From Endozoicomonas numazuensis (GTDB lineage: Bacteria > Pseudomonadota > Gammaproteobacteria > Pseudomonadales > Endozoicomonadaceae), in assembly GCF_000722635.1 (NCBI RefSeq), contig NZ_JOKH01000002.1, positions 125,905-189,904 of the forward strand: 64,000 bases of DNA, read 5' to 3'. The position numbers and the translations under genes are program-made. This document shows positions 19,250 to 27,145 of this stretch, piece after piece. The notes under the pieces are model-generated. The model had not been told where the DNA came from and did no database searches. It worked only from the letters and a program-made list of their open reading frames with translations. How positions within the stretch are numbered: position 1 is the first letter of the stretch; the number at the start of each line of letters is the position of its first letter.

Positions 19250-20128
19250 TTAGGGCTGCCAGACCGGTGGTGGACTCGCCTTTACATGCTCTCTTGTATC
19301 CGTTTCAGGATTGTATACAAACTCTTCATAAACCCAGTTTTCCGGTTCTCTGGATTCGCTGTATTTAGCATCAGGCCATTTCTTCTCGGCAGCTTCTTTC
19401 TGTGCTTGAGCTTCTGGAGACAATGTTAATGCGACTGTAGACATGATGGTTTCAATCATCTCTTCAAGGACACAACGCGAGTCTTCCACTGGCGTCCATT
19501 GACTGTTTGGGAAAATGACTTTCAAGTAGTGACAGTCTGAAATGGGTGTAATCCATGAACTACTAAAGTGCGCATCTTCTTCAGGAGATAGACCCGGCTG
19601 GGGCCTCATACTTTGATAAGAAGCCCATTGAACACCATTGATATTCACAACCTTCCATTTTTGTGGTCGTATTTTTTTCGGGCGCGGACCGATAATTGAT
19701 TTCAACTCCTCTAGAGTTCTTGGGCCTCCAGGCCCCGAAAAGTAATGAGATCTAGTGTCTGCTTGCTCTAAATGGGACGGACAAAAACAGCTCATGCCTT
19801 CTGGTAAATCTGGTACGAAAACAACCATAGCCGCACCAGTACTGCGACCCAAATATGAGTCTCGACCTAACCCCGCCCAGTAGGCCCAATGTCGCTCCAT
19901 GAAAGCATAGTATCCTTGGGACTCTCTCAGGCGATGGTCAATATTATACTGTGAGAGATCATTAATATTTACTTCAAAGTCAGTTATTGAGTCACCAAAC
20001 ATATCAGTGTTCGAATACGGTAGTGTAATCTCAAAAATCGTTCCCGAAAGATCAAATTTCCAGCGTGTCAGCTTTTTCATATCAGGGCCAAGCGGCTTAG
20101 CCCTGGATGCAAACAGTCTCTTTAACAT
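19250..20128 (-). CDS. Hypothetical island protein (292 aa)
   Basis: I do not recognise this 292-residue protein. It has no signal peptide or membrane segment. It is rich in aromatic residues (YYAFMERHWAYWAGLG near 92), has a short Cys pair (SCFCPSH near 122) and ends in a charged, proline-containing tail. It starts 3 bp after the stop of the upstream gene at 20132, so the two form an operon on the minus strand of the island. A soluble partner encoded directly behind a larger cargo gene fits an effector/immunity or toxin/antitoxin arrangement, but nothing in the sequence proves it. Confidence 0.7.
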   Translation of the reverse strand: MLKRLFASRAKPLGPDMKKLTRWKFDLSGTIFEITLPYSNTDMFGDSITDFEVNINDLSQYNIDHRLRESQGYYAFMERHWAYWAGLGRDSYLGRSTGAAMVVFVPDLPEGMSCFCPSHLEQADTRSHYFSGPGGPRTLEELKSIIGPRPKKIRPQKWKVVNINGVQWASYQSMRPQPGLSPEEDAHFSSSWITPISDCHYLKVIFPNSQWTPVEDSRCVLEEMIETIMSTVALTLSPEAQAQKEAAEKKWPDAKYSESREPENWVYEEFVYNPETDTREHVKASPPPVWQP

Positions 20129-20131
20129 TAT

Positions 20132-21411
20132 TTATGCTACCGCTCTGGCTCGTCGTACATCTCTAGCAAACTGCTCGTTGTTGTCATACCACACACCTCG
20201 ACCACTTCCATTCGCAAGAGCCAATAGTGTTTTAATTGCGTCCATCATGCCAGGTCCCTTTTTCAACGTAGCAAAAGCAAAAGCAACAGCAGCAGCACCT
20301 ATACCTGACGCTTCACTTCCGAGCTGACCATATATTTTTGCCATCCCATAACCACCAATAGCTGTTGCGGCAACTGGAGTATTCAATACTCTCTTGCTAA
20401 CGTTTCTAGCATGTGCTCCAACAACACTTTCATTGTTAGCTCTGGCATCCTGTGCTGCCTTCTCACCAGCCATTACAATTTCAGCAATTAGATTGTTATT
20501 CCGTACTCCTCCAGCGATAAGATCCAGTGGTGCAGAGTTATACCATTTACTGTCTTTAGAAAGGCCCAGTTCATCAATCAGCTTTTCCAGCTCTCGAATA
20601 CTGGCTGTATGATTAGAAAAAAACAGTTTCTGCTTACCTAGCTGGCTCTTGATCGAATCACTTAATGGTGTTCGTTTCAGGTCTTTTAGAGCACCCTGCA
20701 TCACTTCTGAACCCTCTCCCTGGACAAGCCAGTTCACCGAAGCCCCTCTCTTAGCTGCCAACTCAATCAGTGATGAAACTTCACGACTTCGCCTGTCTGA
20801 CTTGTGATCACCTTTCTTCAAGTAATATAAGGAATAATATTTCCCTCGTGTTTCCAGTTCAGATTTACGAACAGTGAAAGCCTTCTGAATATGCATAGAC
20901 AAGGATTTTGCAGCATCCTTCGGTCTGTTGAACTGGCTACCACTAATGGCTGCACAATGCATACCGCCAGTTGCATACCTGTGTTAATACTTGCTGTTTT
21001 AGTGGTGCTCCAATCCTTTTCATCTGAATCATATCTTGCTTCGTGTAAGCCTGATATAGGTTCCCTTTTTAAGTTCTGAAAAGAATTCCCATGCTCAAGC
21101 TTTTCAATATAGACATCACCGCTATAAAGATAATATTTGATGCAACCACCATCTAATGTCAGCTGTCGCTTATTGGACTGATTGGAGTCAATGGCACGAC
21201 TGTGCGAAGGGAATGGATCAGCAGATAAATTCAATAATTCACATACCAACGCCGTTAAGTGGTAATCACCTGCGTGATTGGTCTCAAGAAAATCATAGAT
21301 CGATTTTTGATCAACCGTAACAAATATCCGCTTACCTTGGTCAACGCCACCTTTGACCGAAAAACGATCAAACACCTTAACCCATCCCTGTATACTGTTT
21401 GAGCTTCTCAT
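20132..21411 (-). pseudogene. Hypothetical island gene split by a 14-bp duplication
   Basis: Two overlapping minus-strand frames (21411 down to about 20970, then about 20970 down to 20132) join into one 421-residue protein if a single 14-bp duplication is removed. The 8-mer GGTATGCA (minus strand) occurs at 20972-20979 and again at 20958-20965. Deleting one period gives a continuous reading, SINTGMHCAAISGSQF. The restored N-terminal half (from MRSSNSIQGW) is mixed alpha/beta in appearance. The C-terminal half has a glycine/alanine-rich hydrophobic stretch near PVAATAIGGYGMAKIYG, then a basic end (RDVRRARAVA). No family recognised. As it stands the gene cannot make the full protein unless the second part starts from the ATG at 20962. 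Confidence 0.65.
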
Positions 21412-21915
21412 TTTTCTTTTTCTTTCTGCTGGTTCAATTATTCCCTTATCGCTGCCTATACAGACGTAGCAGCGACCCAGACACAATATGGCAAGCCTGA
21501 TCACACAGCTGCCACTGCAGATGAGGACTCAAAAGACACCCTTATCAACAAATTTTTATAAGCGAATAGTGTCAGATATCAGGCAGGAAGGGAATAACCC
21601 GAGCAGGTGATTAATTGTTTTGAATGTACTGAGATATGCAGTGCGATAGCATTAACACTTCATCGTGTGAAAGCACCTTTTTTCTACCCCTGATCAGGGC
21701 TTTATCTGATCAGGATTTAGAAACTATATAGCTGCGTATTCTGGTTTAAATGAACACGTTTTCTGGAAAGTCATTCTGATCAACCCTTAATTACCAAAGA
21801 TTTAGGAGACTGACCGAATGACGCACTTTAACCAGAAGATCAGAAAATACAGTTAAATTAATAGTCTGATATTCTGAGCCATGCAAATACGTCCATTACC
21901 GTGCACTATTCCTCT
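21412..21915. other. Island gap with a small palindrome
   Basis: About 500 bp without a convincing gene. The only structure seen is the inverted repeat CCTGATCAG / CTGATCAGG with an 8-base spacer (about 21689-21714), roughly 280 bp upstream of the broken gene. It lacks a U-tract and could be an operator or a relic. Confidence 0.4.
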
Positions 21916-22248
21916 TTATAAGACTAAATTTTTAAAAGTCATTGCAAGCCTGCCTTGTACTTGTTCAATAGTCTCCCCCCATAGCTCAGAGAGAAACCTA
22001 ATTACTAGAACTACATCTGATGGCAAAGCTGGCCTTCCATTTGTTTTAGCAAATGGTCCATCGGCCTCTAACAAGACCCTATTTTGTGGCAACCATGATA
22101 CTACTTTTTTTGCTCTCACCGAATTAATCATAGCTGGACCAATTGAGAAGTAACACCCAAGCTCCACTGCTCTGTCAACCTGCTTTTTTGTTGCTAACAG
22201 CCAATGTAAAATAGGAATTCCAGACTCTGGATACATACTCAGCAACTC
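21916..22248 (-). pseudogene. QatD-like TatD-family nuclease, C-terminal fragment
   Basis: The minus-strand frame from about 22248 to 21916 encodes the last ~110 residues of a TatD-like metal-dependent hydrolase. It has ILHWLLATKKQVDRAVELGC, the metal-site segment LEADGPF near the middle, then TNGRPALPSDV and a helical tail. GPF-K-x-x-GRP-x-x-PSDV is the pattern I associate with QatD, the TatD-type component of the four-gene anti-phage Qat system; ordinary TatD reads differently there. The N-terminal metal-binding HxHxD part is missing. The fragment ends abruptly where the integrase remnant begins, so a deletion removed its 5' half and, by the usual qatABCD order, qatA, qatB and qatC as well. 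It cannot be functional. Confidence 0.65.
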
Positions 22249-23040
22249 TAGGCAGACAACGAACGCACCAAGCGAAATCTGATACGCTTCTGTGAAACCA
22301 TCGACAACCTGATAGCCAAAACCATGACCGCTCACCACTGGCATCACTATAAGAAGCTGAAAAGGGATGAAGGAATGGGCGACAAGACCCTGAACAACAT
22401 TCTGGGCTATGTGAACGCCGTTTTTAACTTCCTGAGCCGGAATCACATCATCGGCTATAGCAACCCGCTACAGTCCTGCGAGAAGGTCAGAATCCACGAG
22501 AAAGAGCTTATCTACCTGACCCAGGAGGAAGTCGGCGTACTGTTTGAAGATATCCGGCAGAAGTGTATCAATAAACACGTATACATGATTACCAAGATTT
22601 GTCTGGCCACAGGTGCCAGGTGGGGAGAGATCGAGAGCCGGAAGGATCACCATTTCAAAGACAACCAGGTCTACCTGACCTACACCAAGTCCAAGAAAAA
22701 CCGAGTCATTCCGTTAGACCCTGATCTGTTCCAGGAGGTGAAACAGCATATCCAGAACAAAGGCGAGTTCACCAACAGCCAGGAAGCGTTCAGAAGAGCT
22801 TTATTGAGATGTGGAGTTCGAACCATTCGAGGACAGGCCAGCCATGTTCTCAGACATACCTTTGCCAGTCACTTCATGATGAACGGAGGGAACATCCGGG
22901 TACTGCAAACCATCCTCGGTCACTCGGATATCAAGATGACTGTGAAGTATGCCAAGTTCAGCAAAGATCATCTGACAGATGCCGTAAGACTGAACCCATT
23001 AAACAAAATGGACACTTCGTGGACACATCAGGAAAACTGA
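22249..23040 (+). pseudogene. int: Tyrosine integrase, 5'-truncated
   Basis: Phage-type site-specific recombinase of the island, lying 51 bp from its tRNA-Ser att site. The frame is open from 22252 (ADNERTKRNLIRFCE) and the first ATG is at 22324. The catalytic domain is complete: ATGARWGEIE with the first arginine, HVLRHTF with the His-x-x-Arg pair, then GHSDIKMTVKYA with the nucleophilic tyrosine. The core-binding domain is only partly present and the N-terminal arm-binding domain is absent, so the element is unlikely to excise by itself. The break point coincides with the truncation of the divergent QatD-like gene. Confidence 0.85.
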
Positions 23041-23091
23041 GAATTGAAGAAAAATAATACGTTGCAGAATCAGCAACTTAGAGAAAGGAAA

Positions 23092-23114
23092 TGGCGGTGA
23101 GGGAGGGATTCGAA
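23092..23114 (-). repeat. att repeat within tRNA-Ser (integrase end)
   Basis: The first 23 bp of the tRNA-Ser copy (its 3' end on the minus strand), identical to 18961-18983. It is the attachment-site core at the integrase-proximal end of the island. Confidence 0.85.
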
Positions 23115-23184
23115 CCCTCGATACGGCTACAAACCGTATACTCCCTTAGCAGGGGAGCGCCTTCAGCCTCTCGGCCACCTCACC
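23092..23184 (-). tRNA. tRNA-Ser (anticodon GCT), island target
   Basis: 93 nt, identical to the copy at 18372. Its 3' end serves as the att site of the island, which lies on its downstream side. Confidence 0.97.
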
Positions 23185-23223
23185 GTATCAATTATGCTAA
23201 CGACATTCGTCGTTGTTTTCAAA

Positions 23224-23300
23224 TGGCGCGTCCGGGAGGATTCGAACCTCCGACCGCCTGGTTCGTAGCCAGGTACTCTATCCAGCTGAGCTACGGACGC
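23224..23300 (-). tRNA. tRNA-Arg (anticodon ACG), GCGTCCG acceptor
   Basis: 77 nt, identical to the copy at 18504, including the spacer between it and tRNA-Ser. It belongs to the second copy of a duplicated Ser-Arg-Arg block (offset 4720 bp). Confidence 0.97.
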
Positions 23301-23320
23301 TCATATTTGAAAACTTGAAA

Positions 23321-23397
23321 TGGCGCGCTCGGGAGGATTCGAACCTCCGACCGCCTGGTTCGTAGCCAGGTACTCTATCCAGCTGAGCTACGAGCGC
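23321..23397 (-). tRNA. tRNA-Arg (anticodon ACG)
   Basis: 77 nt with fully paired GCGCTCG / CGAGCGC acceptor. It is the counterpart of the chimeric copy at 18601 and shows what that gene looked like before recombination. First gene of the array on the minus strand. Confidence 0.97.
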
Positions 23398-23490
23398 GCT
23401 GCATCAACGGGAGCGAACTATAGAGATTTACCCCCTTGGAGTCAACGGCATTGTGGCAATTTTCAACACTGAACAACAAAGCACCAAAAC

Positions 23491-23519
23491 AAAAAAGCCC
23501 CGCAGAAGCGGGGCAAAAA
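23491..23519 (-). terminator. Terminator of the autotransporter gene
   Basis: Minus-strand hairpin GCCCCGC / GCGGGGC with a TTCT loop and a TTTTTTG tail, 50 bp after the gene's stop. Confidence 0.85.
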
Positions 23520-23569
23520 GTTCAGGTCTTGTTACAGACGCTGGTGGTTAAACGTTAGTCTGCGACTAA

Positions 23570-25012
23570 TCAGAAATCATAACGAACAGTGGCATTAAAG
23601 CCGTCTGCTTTGTAGTCACCCATCCAGTTATGATCATAGTGCAGACCCAAGCTCAGATTGTTCTCCATTTTATAGCTCACACCCAAACCGGCCAGGAAGC
23701 GATTTTGTTTGCGATCCTTACCAGTAAGAGTAAATGGAGTTCCAACACCATTCAGGAATGATACTGTCACCTCTGGCTTGTCATCCTTAAAGTCGTGATA
23801 TCCCATGAGGACAAACTCAGGCTGAAGCGCACCACGACCAACTTCAAAATCACCCAGCAGCTTGAGGCCTGCGCCCAGCTCCATGACTTCGAACTCCTTC
23901 ATCTTACGCTTCTGAGCCAAACCCTCACCGCCACTGACTTTCTTTTCAGCTAAATCATCAAAATCAACACTGGCATAGTTGAAAGCGACCTGAGGCTGAA
24001 GAATCCACTGATTCATCTGGTAATTATAACCAGCCACGAAGCTGGCACCCCAGATAGTACTGTCCGCCTCACCCTTGTAACTGATAGTCTTGTCGGCTAC
24101 TGAGGAACGCTTGTACTCATTAGTACCGCGACCATAACTGAACATAGCATCCAGGAAGTAGTTATCCTGCATCCAGCCAGTATAGAGAGTACCCATATAA
24201 GTATCAGTCGTTGTTTCGCGCTTCACATCATTGGTTTCAACTTTTGTATCACCGAATGTGAAGGCAAAACCAACAGTCATCTGATCGTTCAGCATGCTGT
24301 CGACACCAAGTGTCACGCCATTAACCTTGGCCTCATAGCCCTTGACATCACCCTTGTTATCCATCTTGCCATCGCTAAAGATATATTCAGCCCAGAAACC
24401 CTGAGACTCAAACATATCGCCCGCACTGATACCGGTACGACCACTGCTCAGGCGACGACCAATAGATTCGTTTACCTTGTTCTGCAAAGTCACAGCCGCT
24501 CTGCCCACTCCGTTATGGAGGTCTGGCATTACACCTTCTACCTTTGTTAAAACTGATTTCGCACGCTTTTCTAAAGGCTTTTCTTCTTTTTTCTGATCAT
24601 CATCTGATGAGTCTTTTGATAACGCCTCATCAGTACCATCTGACACTTGAGCATCACCTGCTACTGGCGGAATTATTTCCGGGTAGGTAAGGCGAATAAA
24701 GTCCTGTGCAGCCAGTTGACCAAGAATACTGATATTTATTTTCTTCTTATCTTTATCACCTTCCTTTGTCTCATATTTACTTGAATACTGATCAAGAACA
24801 GCCAATGTAAATTCTGCACTCTCCTTGAGCGAGTCTCCACCTGGCACGGCTTTTGCCGCTTCTATGAGTTTGTCGAAATTAAGCTGCTCACTCGTTAGAA
24901 AGGAATCTCTATCCAGCTCAAACTGAGCCTGTGAATAGGAACCATAACCACCAAGAGCCGTTACAACGGCTACGGAAAGCAGTGTCTTTTTAAACCCCTG
25001 AACTTGTCTCAT
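23570..25012 (-). CDS. Autotransporter beta-barrel protein with short passenger
   Basis: A 480-residue outer-membrane protein. The N-terminus has a signal peptide ending near AQA (about residue 30). Residues about 30-205 are a short charged passenger without recognisable repeats, helical in appearance and rich in Asp, Glu and Lys. From about residue 205 (DMFESQGFWAEYIFSDG) to the end it is an autotransporter-type beta-barrel: alternating aromatic strands, ending FNATVRYDF with the C-terminal phenylalanine needed for Bam assembly. It could be a type V secretion protein or a simple surface barrel. GGAGTTGGAG precedes the ATG. It lies alone between a tRNA array and a divergent lipoprotein gene, with an AT-rich upstream region, which suggests accessory origin. 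Confidence 0.82.
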   Translation of the reverse strand: MRQVQGFKKTLLSVAVVTALGGYGSYSQAQFELDRDSFLTSEQLNFDKLIEAAKAVPGGDSLKESAEFTLAVLDQYSSKYETKEGDKDKKKINISILGQLAAQDFIRLTYPEIIPPVAGDAQVSDGTDEALSKDSSDDDQKKEEKPLEKRAKSVLTKVEGVMPDLHNGVGRAAVTLQNKVNESIGRRLSSGRTGISAGDMFESQGFWAEYIFSDGKMDNKGDVKGYEAKVNGVTLGVDSMLNDQMTVGFAFTFGDTKVETNDVKRETTTDTYMGTLYTGWMQDNYFLDAMFSYGRGTNEYKRSSVADKTISYKGEADSTIWGASFVAGYNYQMNQWILQPQVAFNYASVDFDDLAEKKVSGGEGLAQKRKMKEFEVMELGAGLKLLGDFEVGRGALQPEFVLMGYHDFKDDKPEVTVSFLNGVGTPFTLTGKDRKQNRFLAGLGVSYKMENNLSLGLHYDHNWMGDYKADGFNATVRYDF

Positions 25013-25394
25013 TACTCCAACTCCAACCTCTAGTCTGGATGTTTCGCTCGTTGAATTTTCTCATTTATGAGCTTTTTCAAATCAATGGACATCTCAGGCA
25101 TAGGAGCCTGAAGGCTGGGTATCGTACAGAGGAGGATAAGCAATATTAAATACTGTTTAAGAATTAAAAATAGAATTGATTTTTCTATAGATTCTATAAA
25201 ATTTAAAAATTGACCTATTAAAAACCTTCAACTAGTTTTGACCGATTGTTGATTTTTATATTTCATAAATATAAGCGTATTTATTTAACAACCTCATTCA
25301 AATCATTAAAATACTGTTACAAGAATGTCGCACTAAAAAACATTCAACTTCCGGTAATTCAAAGGTACACTAGTGCAAAAAACGTAACTTACTC
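25013..25394. other. AT-rich divergent promoter region
   Basis: About 380 bp between the divergent autotransporter and lipoprotein genes. It is very AT-rich from 25140 to 25330 and should contain both promoters. No RNA gene or repeat is seen. Confidence 0.5.
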
Positions 25395-26219
25395 ATGAAA
25401 CACATTATCTCGATTATTTTTTTTAGCTTTTTTATCACCGCTTGCCACACACCTGCCCCATTCAATACAGCGACTACTGAAGCATTAGTAACCTCTAAAC
25501 AACTGAAAGAGATTGAAATCCACACATCAAAGTACACTCTAAAAGCCTGGACACCCAAACAACCCACCACCCAAAAATTAAGAATCTATATAGAAGGAGA
25601 TGGCAAAGCCTGGCTAAAAAGAGGCATTCCCTCCACAAACCCAACACCGGTCAATAGACTGGTTCACAGCCTTATGCTGGAAGACCCTCACACAGATATT
25701 GCCTATTTAGGTAGACCCTGCCAATACATCCTGACTCAAGCATGCAATCAATCAGTCTGGACATTTGATCGCTACGACTCGAACTCCCTTGCAAGCATTA
25801 ATGAGGCCATTGATCATCTAAAGGAAGCAGGTAACTATAAAGAAGTAGAGATCATAGGCTACTCAGGAGGTGCAACCCTTGCTTTACTTTCAGCCGCACA
25901 CAGAAACGACGTAAAGTCCATTTGGACACTGGCAGGAAATCTTGACCCACGTTTTACCAACGAGTTTCATCAAGTAACTCCCATGCCTTCAGCAATGAAC
26001 CCAATAGATTTCCAGAAACAACTCCAACAAATCCCTCAACTGCATTTTTATGGCAGCAAAGACCCCATCATCCCCTACCAGATTTCAAAGCACTACACGC
26101 AGAAATCAATCGATAAGAAATGTATCTCAGTAATTAGAGTTGAAGATGCAACACATAGCAAAGGATGGAAAGAAAGCTGGAATAGATTGATAAAAATCAT
26201 TCCATCATGCAGAAAATAA
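25395..26219 (+). CDS. Lipoprotein alpha/beta hydrolase
   Basis: A 274-residue lipoprotein. The start MKHIISIIFFSFFITAC is a type II signal with cysteine at residue 17. The mature part is an alpha/beta hydrolase: the early strand LRIYIEGDGKAW (near residue 62), the nucleophile elbow GYSGGA (about 155-160), FYGSKDPIIPY with the acid residue near 217, and a late ATHSKGW histidine near 254. It would be anchored in the inner or outer membrane. The substrate is unknown; esterase or lipase-like action is a guess. It converges with tRNA-Ser, ending 17 bp from its 3' end, and is divergent from the autotransporter. Confidence 0.8.
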   Translation: MKHIISIIFFSFFITACHTPAPFNTATTEALVTSKQLKEIEIHTSKYTLKAWTPKQPTTQKLRIYIEGDGKAWLKRGIPSTNPTPVNRLVHSLMLEDPHTDIAYLGRPCQYILTQACNQSVWTFDRYDSNSLASINEAIDHLKEAGNYKEVEIIGYSGGATLALLSAAHRNDVKSIWTLAGNLDPRFTNEFHQVTPMPSAMNPIDFQKQLQQIPQLHFYGSKDPIIPYQISKHYTQKSIDKKCISVIRVEDATHSKGWKESWNRLIKIIPSCRK

Positions 26220-26236
26220 GACTTAATATCGAGGTC

Positions 26237-26329
26237 TGGCGGTGAGGGAGGGATTCGAACCCTCGATACGGCTACAAACCGTATACTCCCTTAGCAGGGG
26301 AGCGCCTTCAGCCTCTCGGCCACCTCACC
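26237..26329 (-). tRNA. tRNA-Ser (anticodon GCT) next to csrA
   Basis: 93 nt, identical to the copies at 18372 and 23092. It sits downstream of csrA as in Pseudomonas and E. coli, so this is probably the ancestral position of the csrA-tRNA-Ser-tRNA-Arg cluster, now separated from the tRNA-Arg genes by accessory DNA. Confidence 0.97.
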
Positions 26330-26473
26330 GCAGATGTTGCTAATATTACTGTTCATTCTTTGGAATGCAAGCTTTTTCTGCTTATCATTAACGACTAAAG
26401 ACGCTTATTAATTACAAACACTCAACAATCTAAAAACGCTATTTAAGCTGAGTTACCATCAAAAATCCCAGAC

Positions 26474-26510
26474 AAAAAAATACCCGAACATTTAGTCGGG
26501 TATTTTTTAA
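26474..26510 (-). terminator. csrA terminator
   Basis: Hairpin AAATACCCGA / TCGGGTATTT flanked by A- and T-runs, 27 bp past the csrA stop on the minus strand. It separates csrA from tRNA-Ser. Confidence 0.85.
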
Positions 26511-26536
26511 CTAGGTTCAGCTTTTAAGCCCGTAGC

Positions 26537-26740
26537 TCAGTATGACTCAGAAACGGATGGAACTCCTCCGTGCTCTTTTTCTTTTTGAATTCTCTGATAG
26601 ATCTCTTCACGATGAACGGCAACTTCTTTTGGCGCATTGACTCCAATACGCACCTGGTTACCTTTTACGCCCAGCACAGTGACAGTGACCTCGTCCCCGA
26701 CCATCAGGGTCTCTCCTACGCGGCGAGTCAGAATCAGCAT
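26537..26740 (-). CDS. csrA: Carbon storage regulator CsrA/RsmA
   Basis: Small RNA-binding dimer that controls translation and stability of mRNAs with exposed GGA motifs, linking metabolism, motility and biofilm formation. The 67-residue protein begins [16 protein letters not shown] and carries [19 protein letters not shown], including the conserved arginine near residue 44 needed for RNA binding. TAAGGAG precedes the ATG at ideal spacing. The order alaS-lysC-csrA-tRNA-Ser is conserved among gammaproteobacteria. The 405-bp gap upstream (26741-27145) holds no gene I can support. Confidence 0.98.
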   Translation of the reverse strand: MLILTRRVGETLMVGDEVTVTVLGVKGNQVRIGVNAPKEVAVHREEIYQRIQKEKEHGGVPSVSESY

Positions 26741-27145
26741 TACAATCTCCTTATTTACATCTCTGTAAGTCTACGACCGTCAATCCTGAGCACGGCGATA
26801 CTTTGGTTGATTGACCTTAGCCCCACATACGGGAATGCTTAAGTTCTCAGCAAAGCAGCTGCTGCCAGATCACCGTTTCATGCTTTAGAATTTCTCAGCA
26901 AACAGAGTCTAGCTACCGAACCCAACATTTCCATGCGTATTTTTACTAGCAGAGAAATGTAGTCATCAATAAAATCACATTGTGTAAGTTTTAAACAGGC
27001 AAAGACCATTCTAGTTGAAGAATCTACACCTGATGGGAATGACGGCATTATTGCCCAATATTCCAAGCTGGCTATTTATAAAGTCAATCTTGGCACATTC
27101 GGGCGGAGCACGTCGAGACGCGCCACCCCCCCTAATTAAGACGTT
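26741..27145. other. Intergenic region lysC-csrA
   Basis: About 405 bp holding the likely csrA promoter(s). No obvious lysC terminator or RNA gene was found. A short minus-strand frame (26878-27066) has no recognisable features. Confidence 0.45.

Larger units (their letters stand above)
18961..23114. mobile_element. Genomic island integrated in tRNA-Ser (degraded)
   Basis: A 4.1-kb element bounded by the 23-bp att repeats at 18961-18983 and 23092-23114. The intact tRNA-Ser gene (23092-23184) was regenerated at one end, with the integrase next to it. Cargo: two minus-strand genes of unknown function, the first one broken, and a QatD-like fragment fused to a truncated integrase. The missing 5' halves of qatD and int suggest that a large internal piece was deleted and that the present island is a remnant that can no longer move by itself. 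Confidence 0.85.
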
